Of a DNA stretch of 64,000 bases, positions 1-11,816 are shown one piece after another. Numbering within the stretch: position 1 is the first letter of the stretch; each line of letters begins with the position of its first letter. The translations under genes and the position numbers were made by a program. Source of the stretch: Pythium myriotylum (taxonomy: Eukaryota > Oomycota > Peronosporomycetes > Pythiales > Pythiaceae). Below the pieces are notes generated by a model. It worked only from the letters and a program-made list of their open reading frames with translations. It was not told the DNA's origin and searched no databases. The stretch spans positions 1,860,001 through 1,924,000 of the forward strand of contig JALJCQ010000001.1 in NCBI GenBank assembly GCA_023091665.1, written 5' to 3'.

Positions 1-109
1 GAAGCACGACCGTGCACGATCCTACGAAGGGCGCAAAGAAGGTAGAAATCCATGTGGATGGATGCAAAAATCTTCGCGAGTTACTCATGTGTCTGTCACT
101 GATTCACAG

Positions 110-2662
110 GCGAGGGTTTCGTCGCAGGACTCGGTGTCAAAGCCCCACGATACAAAGACTGACACACAAGAACAATTAAAAACCACTTTAGCTCACCAAA
201 ATTGGTCTCTTATGACGGTTCGTGACATCGTTGCAATTCACAGCTGAGACTTAGCTGTGCTTCAAGCTCCATCACACGCATCTTCAGTCGACCGATCTCT
301 GTAGCAGCCGACTTTGCATTCGACTCGAGTTGGTGCTCCAGGACCTGGAGACGAACTCCCACTAGTTTCGATTCTGAGTTGGCAAGAGAGGGTCCCAGTT
401 CGGCTATCTCTGCTGAGTTAGTCCACTTTTTCATGGGTGATGGTTGGTTTGTGACTGCACTCTCCAGCTGTCCTATGACTCTCTCTTGTACCCTGATCGT
501 GCGCTACAACCGAAGTGAGAGGAACCTAGTTTTGAACCAGTCCACCCACTACCATACCTGCAACTCTGCAGTTTTTGTTTTGTCTTTGTGCAGTCTCTGC
601 ATCAACGCTGCCTGGACAACGTGAGCTTTTTCGAGGTCGGAGTACTTGCGCTTCCCAACCACCATTAGATCGCTTCGTGTGGACATTTTCCAGAGGTTAT
701 ATTTCTCACCTCGAGTTGATCAGCAACAACCAACGCCCTCTTTGCGTTCTCCAGTTCCGCCAAAGTCGATTGATACTTCTGGTCCAGCTCTTTGTACTTG
801 AAGATAAGCATGTTCAAACGCTTGGTGCTTTGTGAATCAAGTCTTAGTCCGGTCACATTGTCTGATGCAGCCAGAATTTCGCGAGTTTGTGCTTGATTGC
901 GTTCCTTTACTTCGTCCAGCTGAGCACGCAAATGCGAAATAACCTCTTCTCGTTCCTGAACATCTCCCTGTCGACAAAGCCAATCCATTACTCGCTATCC
1001 TTGTTTCGCAGGCACTTCAGACTGACCCGGACAGTCGCAAGCTCCATAATGCATGCTTCCAACTTTCTTCTGTTGGTTTCACTTTCAGCCTGAAGCTGAA
1101 TGTAAAACAGTGTGCGATTAGATACGTGAATCAATCAGGCACACACGAACGAGATGCAGATCGTTTGCCTTTTGTATCAGTGTTTGTTTTGCCATCACTT
1201 CTTGCTGCAACAACCGGATGTGTTGGTTCGAAAGACTCTCATTTACTTGTCGATCAACTTGAGTTGACGAATGATCATTTGGCCGTTGTGCACGACTGAG
1301 TTCATCAGTAGAGCTTGATACAGCCAAGTACGTAGCCAGCACACCGCTCAGTCCTCCTTCGTCGCAAAACGATGACACAGGGTAACGATTCAGACCACGA
1401 CATATTGCTCCTGTCCACTTGAGCGACTGTAACTCAGCCCGTCTCCTATACCGACGATTCGTTGTGACCACCCTTCTGCTTGCAGTGTCCGATTGGAACA
1501 GAGTCCACGAGTGAGCGTCCCACCTTCTAATTGTTGTGTTTAGTCGAAACGCTTCCCTTGCTTGGTGATCAACGCTTTCGAGTGTGAGTCCGAACGGGAT
1601 GGGGTGACCGTCTTGAGGAATCTTGAGTAAGTCGATTAGTCCCGATCCAATCAAGCAGCTCGACGGCTCGCTTTCATCATTGTGGGACTGAAAATTGAAG
1701 ACATAGATGAGTAAAGATTCCTTGAGTGAACACGACTCACTGGGAGAAGTCTCGTGTCCGCGTGTAAACACCATTGGGAACTCTAGTCGCAATGTGGCTT
1801 CAATTCTGTCTGTTCTCCACCTTATAGGGGAGATCCATGTACTCTGATCTGATAAAGGGGCCGGTATTGCATCGAGGGGTCGGAACAACTCTCTTAGGCA
1901 AGTGGGACTTTGCAGTGGAGCGGTGGACAGCACAACAACAGCTCCAAATGACTGATCAATGAAATCCAGTTTGGTCTCCTCGACGTCATGGACAACAACC
2001 TCTGCGACCTCGTTACAGCTATAACGATGGTTCACCTCAAATACTGAGAGATACACACACGCATTTGAGTGTGCATGGTCGATTGCGGGTAGTGGTTGTC
2101 CGCTCGTCAGATCAATCACAATGTGCTCTGGAACCCCTCGTTTAGTCATACTATTGATGGGTAACAAGGCACTTGCGACTAGGAAATCTTCCTGCTGGCT
2201 GTGATCTCGAGACACAACATCTAGTTGAAGGTTCCAAACGTCCACGTCCATATGCGTCTTCCAGTCGATAGGCATTGACACGAGCAAGACTTCATTCCAC
2301 ACCGGATGAAGTGTTCGCTCTGCGACCCTCGTGGTTGCAAAAGGAGAGCTCTGTAGCTCGTAGCTCCCTATCTCATTGTCCTTTCCACGGGCTGAAGCTG
2401 TTGATAAATGTCCATCATGGAGTCGGACCGCACGTAGAGCAATGTATGTGCTTGGTGCCTCTCTGTCGCTCCAATCGTACAGAGCATCTCTTGCCCAAGT
2501 TGCAAGGTGCAGATGTTGCCCCCAGTGGACTTGAACTGCAATCAGACTCGTCGTACGGGTCACTGAGGCCGTGAATGGTCTTTGCAGGCTATCTGAGCGA
2601 GTCGAGGATGCGCATCTGGACGGCGGTGCGATGGACTCGTCCGTTGTGTCCGTTGTCGCCAT
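110..2662 (-). CDS. C2-domain and coiled-coil protein, CCDC33-like; 3' end uncertain
   Basis: Role unknown; the architecture (N-terminal C2-type beta domain, then a long coiled coil) resembles CCDC33-like proteins of ciliated eukaryotes, which is inference. The first in-frame ATG is at 2662. Inferred exons are 2662-1151, 1095-1027, 967-710, 650-558 and 503 to about 260; introns are 1150-1096, 1026-968, 709-651 and 557-504, all phase 0. The C2 signature is a TLHPVWNE-type strand followed by DVWNLQLDV near residues 115-150, and a second C2-like stretch follows. Residues from about 480 onward form heptad-rich helices, including the segments KYKELDQKY and KYSDLEKAHVVQAAL. After the LEAQLS helix the next donor is ambiguous; a Pro-rich tail ending near 110 is possible. 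It is divergently paired with the anoctamin gene, 106 bp apart start to start. Confidence 0.7.
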
Positions 2663-2768
2663 GCCATCACACGACGACAACCGAAATTAGTGCGGTTAAC
2701 CAGCCTCGACTAGGTAAGCGATCTTCAAAAGTCGCATCCACCAACGAAAGATCCGCGACAAGTCGACC
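2663..2768. promoter_or_regulatory. Short divergent promoter region
   Basis: Only 106 bp separate the start codon of the minus-strand C2/coiled-coil gene (2662) from the anoctamin start codon (2769). Both 5' UTRs and both promoters must lie here or inside the flanking coding sequence. No TATA box or other recognised element was seen. Confidence 0.45.
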
Positions 2769-5700
2769 ATGGCGTATCTGTCTGTCGGCGTGCCCATAAC
2801 GAGCCCCGTGGTCTCTCCGCGTGCTGACGCTCACGAAAATGAGTACTTCTACACTTTGGTATTCCCTAACACAAAGCCAAGTGACCTCGACGCCTCTCAA
2901 CATAATGAAGGTTCTGATGACCGTATTAATTACTGTGACGCTTTGGCAACGCTGCGCTCGGTCACTGGTGGAGGCAAGGAGCGCGAAGCGCGGGTGGTAG
3001 ACGAGTTTCGCGAGGCGTGGATGGCAAAGTTTCGAACGCCAGCCCCCGCCGCACACGATACTATTCCTCTCTTTTACTTTCAAGAGCTGGTTCGGGAACT
3101 CATCGTACAGCGCTTTGACGGAATCCCAGATCTTTTTCTGAAAACATCCTTATCAGATGATCAGCAGTCTTTACTCATCAGCTTTCGCCCTTCGATCACG
3201 CTCCTGTCGAGAACGGCTGACAGGGTTGGGATGCGAGTGGCCATCATGAGTGAAATCGATCCGGGCGAGCAGTATTGGTCCGTTGGACCGACGCGGGCGA
3301 GCAACGAATCGTATCAGTGGAGCAAGCCTGATGCTCAGGAAGAGCTCTATCGCATGTTTCTGGCGGGGAAAATCTCTTCAGAAGAGGCTCAGATTTTTGA
3401 CAATACCAGCGATCGGGAAGATGCGGGGATGTGGTCTCGTCGAATTCACGCGTTGCGAAGATGCTTTGACCCCGAAGTCTCAAAAATCGTCAGCCACCTC
3501 GACCAGTCACAGTTGACAACCACATACCTTCCCTTTAAGAATCGAGCTTCGCTTCGGTACTTATACCGACAGATCGATGGAGGCAGAGATGACGCGACGC
3601 CGTTTCGAGTGGTCGACAAGATCCGCCTCACGAAGGCGATCATTGACGCGGAGTTTGATTGTGATGCTCTGGTAGAGAAGCGACTTTTATCTCACCATTG
3701 TTGCCTCCATACGCATCACACTGACGCAGTTGATACGTCAATTGACGTGCTCCGAGCACAGTGGGGATCGGTAACAAGCCCGATTAAGTTGTATCGGCAA
3801 GGGCTCATTAAGCTCTCCGAACTGTTTCATTACCAACCAATCCCTCACATCCGCAACTACTTCGGCGAGGAATTTGCTCTGTGTAAGAGTACTTGGGGGT
3901 TATTGAACTACGTTTAACCTAACATTCGTGTGTGCCTCCAGACTGCGCGTACACATCATTCTACGCCAACGCGCTTCAGTGGCACTGCATCTCAGCCGTC
4001 ACCGCCGCTATACTCCATTCTTGCGGCGTCTGGAACGGGTTGCCTCCCAACATTTATTACGTCGTATTCGCAATTGCCAACACGACTTTCGTTCACGTGC
4101 TAGTGCGCAAATGGGAGATCAAAGAGAAGCTATACGCTTGTGAGTGGGGCGTCAACTGTATCCAAGACACGAATGTTGCACGACCACAATTTCGTGGTGA
4201 GATGGCCATAAGTGTCATTACACACCGTCTTGAACCATTCTATTCTCCCCGACGTCGTCATCTCCAGCAGGTTTGCTCGTGGTCTGCACTACTTGCAATC
4301 AGTATCGGCTTGCTGTGTGCAGACTATCTGCTACTTCTATCAACTTACTACACCGAGATAACTAGATCGAGTGTTATCGCCACTAATATGGTGATCACCA
4401 TCATCATCAAATTGCTCAGTGTCCCAATCGCGGTTGTGTCCAAAGCACTCAACGAGTGGGAGAACTATCGTACCCAGCAAGACTACGACTTCAACCTCAC
4501 ACTGAAATGTAAGTACAAACCATCAAGAACCAATCGATCATCATTGATGATCATTTGATGCCGTGTAGTTGGAGTTGTGCAAACGGTAAATGCGTTTGGC
4601 TTCCTTTGGCTCCAGACATTTCTATTCCCTTTTGTATCCCCATCGTCAACGGATCATGAATCGGCTCGTCAGTTACTAATAACTATGCTAAGTGTCGATC
4701 TTGCAGCATCCATATGGGAATTGCGGGGTTCGCTGCTGAGCTGCTTTCACGCGTGGGTTCGTCGCGGATTCTTTAGACGGTGTGGGTCAGTCAATAACCA
4801 TCCTGATGACCAAGCACATCTTCTGCGATCTCTAGCTCCATCAACGAACTTTGTCGAGCTGAGCCTTGACCCTTATGAGGGTGTGATGTTTGACTTCGCC
4901 CAAGTGATGATTACTTTCGGTTTTGTAGCTTGGTTTTCAGCTCTCGCACCGTTGGCGACACTGCTGGCGTGGGCTATCGCTATCACTCAAATTCGCGTGG
5001 ATGCATTCAAGCTATGTGAACTGACGCAACGGCCATTTCCTTCGCAGAAGGGCTCAATCGGAAGCTGGCTAACTTATCTACGTTTTCTGGCATTCGGTTC
5101 CTGGATCCAGAGCGCAATGATATCAACGTTGTATTTATGTGATGCATCATCTGAGGGATTACGAAGCCTGAAGAACTTTATTCTGCTGACGGATGTTACG
5201 TCGAGTGACGCTGGAGAGGCTGATCGTCTCACAACCGAAACCAAGTTACTTGCAGTTTTTGGAGGATTCTGCATCGTAGCTCTTTTGGCAAGCGTCCACG
5301 ACCACGATGATCGCGCGCGACTAAAACACTTGCGCTGGTTTAATTTGAGACAACAATTCCTTGAGAACAAGTATATTAACAACCTTGATCGGGTCCCTGA
5401 CTCCATACGCGAGGGTCTCCCGCCAGGTCGGGTTTTCCTCAACGGGGTGCATCTTTATATCGTCACAGGAAATAAAGCGGAAGAGGACGCCGCTGAGGAG
5501 ATTTTGGATGAGCTTGTCGATCTTCAACTACGTAGTCTCCAGCTGCAACGTCAGATTACGGAATTACAAGCTGTCGAAGCCACGGTGGGAAAGCTTGTCG
5601 TCGAAGTCGGCAGTATCAATATTCTTCCAGTGATGGACGCGCTTACGAAGGCAGTCGATACTTTTCTTCAGCTTCAGCTAATCCAGACTGACACTGGAGA

Positions 5701-6313
5701 CGAGAGCTCAGGCAGAAACATCAAGCGGACGAATGATAAGCCTGTGAACACTTCGGTCATCAAGAAGAACCGCTCTCCGTCTTGGACTGAGACTTTCGAG
5801 CTTTCGCTGAGATCACTTGAGGATACGCTTCTGATCCGCGTATTCGACTGGGAGCTTCTCGGGAAGAATCGTCGTATTGGGCAAACTACTTTGAGCACCC
5901 CAGACATTTTATCGACGGCTCCACCACTGTTGGCGCAAGCATCAACGGGCATCCTCTCTGGTTCGACTGTCGACCCACCAGTACCCGAATCCCGCGACGA
6001 GGCCCTTTCAATTACCAGTCAGGCGACCACTGCACCCGCGCTCTCGACGTCTATTTCCCCAATGCTAGCCACGCCGTCACCACCGCACTCGCCAAAAGTG
6101 CGCATGGCGACCTTCGAGACCGTGATCGAGATGCCAGACGTTCTGTTGAGCACAATGCACGCCGACTTGGTGAAGCACGGCCACCCGAAGTTGTCGCTGC
6201 GATGCGGTGTGCAGCTCGACACACTTGGACGGTTGATGTTGCAACTCCGCACACTCCAGAGCAAAATTCATCAGCTCAAAGACAAAGAGAAGCAGTTCTT
6301 TCAATGGAAGTAG
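2769..6313 (+). CDS. Anoctamin/TMEM16-family membrane protein with a C-terminal C2 domain
   Basis: Predicted calcium-regulated phospholipid scramblase or ion channel of the TMEM16 family. Exons 2769-3882, 3942-4508 and 4569-6313 join in phase 1 twice and give 1,141 residues. The junctions restore the anoctamin motifs HIRNYFGEEFALYCAYTSFY and LTLKFGVVQTVNAFGFLWLQ. Multiple hydrophobic helices follow, and the family-typical stretch FGFVAWFSALAPLATLLAWA runs into ITQIRVDAFKLCELTQRPFP. After the membrane domain, near residues 900-1000, is a C2-like domain (KLVVEVGSINILP ... SPSWTETFEL ... LLIRVFDWELLGKNRRIG). That is not part of the standard animal anoctamin layout and suggests an extra membrane-binding or Ca2+-sensing module. 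A Ser/Pro-rich linker and a short helical tail end the protein. The gene converges with the seven-TM gene, with 176 bp between stop codons. Confidence 0.88.
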
Positions 6314-6489
6314 ACCATGTTGAATAAGTTAATTGTCTCGGTCGAGCTTTCGTGCGCTACGACGTGGATGGGAGGGGTGGCTAACTACTATTCTACCTGG
6401 ACGGACGGACGCTAACAAACGAAGATTCTAGCTGGAGACAGATACAAGACTGGGGGTTGACGGACGGAGATGAACAACAAATCAGACGC

Positions 6490-7662
6490 TCACTTGCGAA
6501 CCCAATGGGACATCGGGGACTGAGATGAGGTCTGCGAGCCACGCGAGTCGACGTGGTGGTGCGAAGTCTCCACGTGCTGCTGTGGCGCGTACTGATGGCG
6601 GGGGTCTCTTGGGTCGATGTCCAAGCGGTCGACACTGGCGATGCGGCTGGCTGGTAGAGTAAACTTGGACATTCCGAGCACAGGCGCATTCTGGAGATCA
6701 GATTCGCGGTCGTCGGTCATATACCGCGAGAGTGTCGTGTTGCTACCGTGCGCGGGGAAACGGTGCACGACGTCCGGTTTGTGGGCTGGGGGGTCCGAGT
6801 TCTTCTTCCCCACACGGCGCATGAGGTAGAGCATGCAAATGTCGGGGAAGATGTTGGGGATGAGATTGTTGAACACGAGGAAAGTCGTCATGGACATGTC
6901 GTATCCGACCTCGTTGAGGATAAGCGAGCCAATGCGCATAACGTCGGAGAACACAATCACGTAGACGGTGAGCATGAGCTGGCTGAGCGACTTCTCCACG
7001 CTTGCGATGGGGACTGTTCCTTTGGCCTGAAGTAGTCGCCGTCGGAGTCGCATACCCTGGTAGGTGAGGATGAGGCCGTAGACGAAGATCACGCCAATAC
7101 CCGAGTAGGAGACGATGCCACGCAGCGTGCTGTTCATGAAGTCGTACTGTCCGTAGACGTCGTTCGGGTACTTTGCGAGCAGGAACGGCACGCTGATGGC
7201 CCAGACGAGGAGGATGCTGTTGAAGACCATGACGAGGTAGGAGACTCGGCGGCGCTCGTAGGACTGTCCTGCCGAGACGACCTCGGACCATCCGATGGAG
7301 ATGATGGACTTGCAGACCGACTGGAGCAGCAGCGCGTAGACGCGCAGCGGGTACGTGTAGACCCAGGACTCGGAGTTTGGCCAGAGCAGCCAGCCGAGCG
7401 GGTCGGGCAGACAGAAGAGCACCGAGGTGAGCAGGAGCACGTGGAAGGCTCTCTTGCGGCGCGTCGAGTCGTATCGGAAGTGGCGCACGGTCATCCAGAG
7501 GATGGCGAGCGCGAGCATGGCGTAGAGCAGGACGGCGAGCCAGCCGCTGACGCGCAGCGCGAGGAGCTGCTCGGGCGTGAAGCCGAGGTCCTCGGCCTCG
7601 CTGCCGTCGCTCGAGGCCATGCTCGCCAGGCGCCGGCGCACGTGCATGGAGCTCGCGTGCAT
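6490..7662 (-). CDS. Seven-TM membrane protein, THH1/TOM1/TOM3-like
   Basis: Uninterrupted 390-residue frame from an ATG at 7662; in-frame ATGs also lie at residues 6 and 15. Seven hydrophobic segments lie between residues about 35 and 285: an N-terminal helix (GWLAVLLYAMLALAILWMTV), a loop with basic RRKRAF, the segment LLLTSVLFCLPDPLGWLLWP, and a last pair separated by FLVFNNLIPNIFPDICMLYL. The 100-residue tail is Ser/His/Asp-rich and predicted cytosolic. The pattern fits the THH1/TOM1/TOM3 domain family (plant members are tonoplast proteins that support tobamovirus replication). The alternative is an unassigned GPCR-like protein. GC content is visibly higher toward the 5' end and continues into the neighbouring ABC gene start. 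Confidence 0.6.
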   Translation of the reverse strand: MHASSMHVRRRLASMASSDGSEAEDLGFTPEQLLALRVSGWLAVLLYAMLALAILWMTVRHFRYDSTRRKRAFHVLLLTSVLFCLPDPLGWLLWPNSESWVYTYPLRVYALLLQSVCKSIISIGWSEVVSAGQSYERRRVSYLVMVFNSILLVWAISVPFLLAKYPNDVYGQYDFMNSTLRGIVSYSGIGVIFVYGLILTYQGMRLRRRLLQAKGTVPIASVEKSLSQLMLTVYVIVFSDVMRIGSLILNEVGYDMSMTTFLVFNNLIPNIFPDICMLYLMRRVGKKNSDPPAHKPDVVHRFPAHGSNTTLSRYMTDDRESDLQNAPVLGMSKFTLPASRIASVDRLDIDPRDPRHQYAPQQHVETSHHHVDSRGSQTSSQSPMSHWVRK

Positions 7663-7910
7663 GCCTGCGGGAGTCAGTCAATGCGCGCGCCGGGCGGTGC
7701 AGGTGTGTAGCAGAGCGACAGGGCGACCGCCGCGCTCCCCGCTCCGCACATAGCCAGCTGGGGCGGCCAGCTGGTGCCGCGCAAAGTCCGCGCCCCTACG
7801 CGGCGGCGGATCCGCTCCGCCCCTCGCGCGCGCTGATTGGTGGACGCGCGTGACCGGCGGATCCGCCGCCAGAGAGATAAATCGAAGGATCGAGTGGCTG
7901 GTCCAGTGCC
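7663..7910. promoter_or_regulatory. GC-rich divergent intergenic region
   Basis: 248 bp between the divergent starts of the seven-TM gene and the ABCC transporter. It is GC-rich and contains inverted copies of a motif around GGCGGATCCGC (7804-7813 and 7857-7867) that could be a palindromic regulatory site. Function is not shown. Confidence 0.35.
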
Positions 7911-10900
7911 ATGCTCTTCGGCTTGGACAGCGAGCGCGCGCCGCTGCTCGCGCGTCGCGGCGGCTGGTACCAGCACCCGCAGGAGCGCGCCTCGTGGCTC
8001 GCGCGGCTCTTCATCTCGTGGGTCGACCCCGTGCTGGAGACAGGCAACCACCGGCAGCTCAACCTCGGCGACGTCTGGGAGCTCGCCGAGCACAACCAGT
8101 GCGAGCCGGCGGCCAACCTCCTCCAGCGCAACTGGCTCGCCACCAACTCGCTCGTGCACGCCTTCCTGCGCTCCTACGGCCTCCGGTACCTCGCCATCGG
8201 CGTGCTGCTCGCGGCCGCGTACGGATGCGACCTCTTTGGCCCGTACGTGCTCTTCCACGTCGTGGATCTCATCGGCCAAGCGCAAATGGACATGGACCAG
8301 CTTGTCCTCTGGCTCGCCCTGCTCTTCGTCACGCGAATCCTCAAGGCGCTTCTCTTCGCGTACGTCTACGCAGAGACGCAGGTCATCGCCGTGCGCTTCT
8401 CTTCGGCGCTCAAAAGCATCGTGTTCCAAAAGTCCCTGCGACTGAGTTCGGAGTCGCGGACAGTCAAGAGCACGGGCGACATTGTCAACATCTACACGAC
8501 GGACGTCCAGAATATCCTATCAGCCGCCTATTTCTTTCACGAAATGTGGGTGCTCCCTCTGGAAATCACCATTGCGCTCGTCATGCTCTTTAACATCGTC
8601 GGTCTCGCAACCTTTGCAGGCCTGGGCGTCATATTCGTGGTATTGCTCGTTAACAATGCGCTCGCTCGCGCGCAGGCTCGTACGTTCCAGAGCGTTATGC
8701 GTATCAAGGACGAGCGAATGAAAGTTATCAATGAGCTCTTCTCCGCCATGCAGATTGTCAAACTGAACGCTTGGGAGCGCAAGTTTGCAGCCAAGGTCAA
8801 GGAAGTTCGCGAAAGGGAGCTAGGTGTCGTGTGGAAACTGCTTCTCATTGGTGCTATGAACATCTTCGCTCTCTGGGGTGCGCCTGTATTCGTCTCAACG
8901 ACGACTTTCGCGGTTTATGCTCTAGTTTTGAAGCAGACTTTAACCGCTGCGAAGGTGTTTACCGCGCTATCCCTCTTCCGCCTCATTCAAGAGCCGCTGC
9001 GTTCACTTCCTCGCATCATTACTGGTGTGATTCAGGCTGGAATCTCGGTCAAGCGACTAATGGAGTTCATTGATCTAGACGAGGTGGATGCTCACGTGGT
9101 AGCAGGTCGCGAAAACGTGGACATGGTTACACGTTATGACCCCAAGAATATCGTCGTCGCCGTTGACAACGCAACCTTCAGTTGGGACACCAAGAGTAAG
9201 CCACTTTTCCAGGGTGTCAATTTGCACGTGAAGCGAGGGGAATTTGTCGTTGTACACGGTCGTGTTGGCAGCGGGAAGTCAAGTCTCTGCTCAGCTCTGC
9301 TCGGCGATATGCGCAACTCCCAAGGCTCGGTGTATGTGGGTGGCTCAGTGGCATATTGCTCTCAGCAGCCGTGGATTCAGAATCTCACCATCCGAGAAAA
9401 TATTCTTTTCGGTCAGCCTTTTGACAAAAAGAAATACTGGAAAGTGATTGAGGCGTGTGGTCTCTCGAAGGATTTGGATATGTTTCCTGCTCGAGACCAC
9501 ACAGAGATTGGTCAGAAGGGACTCAACGTGTCAGGAGGCCAGAAGGCACGCATCAGTCTCGCACGCGCGTGCTATAGCGACGCTGATATCTTTGTTTTCG
9601 ATTCGCCGCTCGCCGCTGTGGACGCGATCGTGCAGAATGAGATCTTCACCAAATGTTTTTTGGGGTTACTCCAGAACAAGACCCGTATACTTGTTACCCA
9701 CAACCCAGAGATCATCACGTCCAAGTTTGTTGACGCGGCGATCCGTGTCGTCGACGGCGTCTTGACTCACTCCCGGAACTTGGAGCGCCAAGAACTTGCT
9801 GTCCCACCTGTATCACCTCTCGTTGGAGCCCGAGGCCGCGTGGTTCGTCCTGCTGCGAAGAGTCTACAACCGCTTTCTAAAACTGGGGAATCATCAGCTG
9901 CCATGGAGCAGTTTGCGCCCGAGCGTGCCATCATCGAAGGCTTTTCTCCCCTAAGTACGCGTTCTGTAGATTCTTTCATCGGTGACAAAGATGGAAACCC
10001 CATCGGAACTCTTATTCAAGAGGAGACACGGCACGACGGTCGTGTTTCAAGTCGTGTGTTTCGTGCCTACTTCAATGCCATCGGTGGAATGAAAGTCGTG
10101 GTCTTCCTTGTGGTGGTACAGTGTGTGTGGCAAGCGTTCCAAATCCTCAGTGATTTGTGGCTATCTTACTGGACAAGCAAGAGTGATGAGGAGCAAAAAG
10201 CGAACGTGTCGTTCAATCTCGTCGTATATGTTGGTCTCGCCTTGAGCAGCAGCCTCATGGTGCTCATCCGGACGTTGACAGTCTCTTATTCGGGGATCCG
10301 GGGCGCGCGTAAGCTCTTCGACGCCATGACTAGCTCACTGCTGCGTGCACCGATGGCATTCTTCGACGCGAACCCAGTGGGTCGGATCCTTAACAGGTAT
10401 GGGGATGATGTGTCCAACGTCGACTTCCGCTTGCCGTTTGCGTACGGAACGATGCTCGCCGTTACGTTTTCGAATGCGTGCACGCTTTTTACCGCTGCAG
10501 CTGTGACTCGGTACTTTGGTGTTCTCATTGTGCCAATTCTCGTTATCTACTTCAGGGTCGGCCTCTTCTATCTCCGGCCGGCACGCGAACTACAACGACT
10601 GCAGAAGACTTCACAGTCACCTGTGCTCGCACACATTGCCGAGGCCATCGACGGCACCTCTATTATTCGAGCATTCGGAGGGGATCAAGTACTCCGCTTC
10701 ATTGAGCAGAACTTCGACAAGATTGACACAAACAATCGTTGCGTCCACTTGTCTATCTACACTGGACAGTGGTTCGCGCTTCGTATGCAGCTTATGGGCG
10801 GAGTTATTGTTGTACTCATCGCGGCTGCACTCGTAGCATTGCGTCACGTACTCAGCGCTGGAGTTATTGGCCTCGCCTTCAACTACGCACTTGCCGTTGA

Positions 10901-11816
10901 TCAAGGGCTTGAGTCTCTCATTCAGTCGTGGTCGTGGCTTGAAACTGCGATGGTATCGCCAGAACGTATTCAAGAGTACATTGATGTCCCATCGGAGCCG
11001 CCGCACGAGATTGAGCAGACAGAGCCCATCACGTCGTGGCCGACGCGGGGAGAGGTTGTGTTTGAGAATGTCTCGTTTCGCTATCGCGACAACACTGAAC
11101 TCGTGCTTCGCGGCCTGACCTTCACTTTGGCGCCGGCTGAGAAGGTTGGCATTGTTGGTCGCACTGGGGCTGGTAAATCGAGCCTCACGATGGCACTCTT
11201 CCGCATCAACGAGCTTGCCAGTGGACGTATCACAATCGACGGTGTCGACACGTCTCGCATAGGTCTTCGTACGCTTCGTGGTCGACTTTCCATTATTACT
11301 CAGGCTCCCGTCTTGTTCAAAGGCACGTTGCGAGCATACCTCGATCCATTTGATGAGTTTGCTGACGATGCCCTTTGGCAGTCGCTACGCAAAGTCGGGT
11401 CGCTAGCCGACAAGATTAGCGGGATGGAGGGCAAACTACTGGCTCCATTAGAGGAAAACGGTGAGAATTTCAGTGTTGGTGAGCGGCAGATGTTGTGTAT
11501 GGCGCGCGCATTGTTGTCTGACTCCCGCGTCGTCGTTATGGACGAGGCCACGGCATCGATCGACCACGACACGGATGAACAGCTTCAGCGTGTCATTCGC
11601 CACGAGTTCAACAAGTCCACTGTCATCACGATCGCCCATCGCCTTGACACAGTGCTGGACTGCGATCGCATCATGGTGCTTGATGGTGGTCGGATCGCCG
11701 AGTTTGACTCGCCCAAAGCACTGTTGGCTAAGAAGACAGGTCGCTTGTACGACCTCGCAAAGGAGGGCGGGTATTTGGAACGCCTTCCAGGAACGAGCAA
11801 CTCTAATGCTCTGTAG
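7911..11816 (+). CDS. ABC transporter, ABCC/MRP subfamily full transporter
   Basis: ATP-driven exporter of conjugates or amphipathic anions, predicted at the plasma membrane or vacuole. Single exon, 1,301 residues, layout TMD1-NBD1-TMD2-NBD2 with no extra N-terminal TMD0, so a short MRP4/5-like form. NBD1 has Walker A GRVGSGKSSL near residue 450 and signature VSGGQK near 540; its Walker B reads IFVFDSPLAAVDA, so Ser replaces the catalytic Glu, as in the degenerate first site of many ABCC proteins. NBD2 is canonical: Walker A GRTGAGKSSL near 1083, signature FSVGERQ near 1186, Walker B VVVMDEATASID near 1210. A charged regulatory-type linker joins NBD1 to TMD2. Asymmetric ATP hydrolysis, with only the site completed by the NBD2 Walker B competent, follows from family knowledge. 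Confidence 0.95.
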   Translation: MLFGLDSERAPLLARRGGWYQHPQERASWLARLFISWVDPVLETGNHRQLNLGDVWELAEHNQCEPAANLLQRNWLATNSLVHAFLRSYGLRYLAIGVLLAAAYGCDLFGPYVLFHVVDLIGQAQMDMDQLVLWLALLFVTRILKALLFAYVYAETQVIAVRFSSALKSIVFQKSLRLSSESRTVKSTGDIVNIYTTDVQNILSAAYFFHEMWVLPLEITIALVMLFNIVGLATFAGLGVIFVVLLVNNALARAQARTFQSVMRIKDERMKVINELFSAMQIVKLNAWERKFAAKVKEVRERELGVVWKLLLIGAMNIFALWGAPVFVSTTTFAVYALVLKQTLTAAKVFTALSLFRLIQEPLRSLPRIITGVIQAGISVKRLMEFIDLDEVDAHVVAGRENVDMVTRYDPKNIVVAVDNATFSWDTKSKPLFQGVNLHVKRGEFVVVHGRVGSGKSSLCSALLGDMRNSQGSVYVGGSVAYCSQQPWIQNLTIRENILFGQPFDKKKYWKVIEACGLSKDLDMFPARDHTEIGQKGLNVSGGQKARISLARACYSDADIFVFDSPLAAVDAIVQNEIFTKCFLGLLQNKTRILVTHNPEIITSKFVDAAIRVVDGVLTHSRNLERQELAVPPVSPLVGARGRVVRPAAKSLQPLSKTGESSAAMEQFAPERAIIEGFSPLSTRSVDSFIGDKDGNPIGTLIQEETRHDGRVSSRVFRAYFNAIGGMKVVVFLVVVQCVWQAFQILSDLWLSYWTSKSDEEQKANVSFNLVVYVGLALSSSLMVLIRTLTVSYSGIRGARKLFDAMTSSLLRAPMAFFDANPVGRILNRYGDDVSNVDFRLPFAYGTMLAVTFSNACTLFTAAAVTRYFGVLIVPILVIYFRVGLFYLRPARELQRLQKTSQSPVLAHIAEAIDGTSIIRAFGGDQVLRFIEQNFDKIDTNNRCVHLSIYTGQWFALRMQLMGGVIVVLIAAALVALRHVLSAGVIGLAFNYALAVDQGLESLIQSWSWLETAMVSPERIQEYIDVPSEPPHEIEQTEPITSWPTRGEVVFENVSFRYRDNTELVLRGLTFTLAPAEKVGIVGRTGAGKSSLTMALFRINELASGRITIDGVDTSRIGLRTLRGRLSIITQAPVLFKGTLRAYLDPFDEFADDALWQSLRKVGSLADKISGMEGKLLAPLEENGENFSVGERQMLCMARALLSDSRVVVMDEATASIDHDTDEQLQRVIRHEFNKSTVITIAHRLDTVLDCDRIMVLDGGRIAEFDSPKALLAKKTGRLYDLAKEGGYLERLPGTSNSNAL

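Noticed and set aside
2663..2680. Upstream extension of the C2/coiled-coil gene
   Set aside because: The extra codons lack an ATG (only TTG); the first in-frame ATG is at 2662.
6743..7681. 312-codon minus frame over the seven-TM gene
   Set aside because: Out-of-frame shadow rich in Arg, Ala, His and Pro produced by high GC content.
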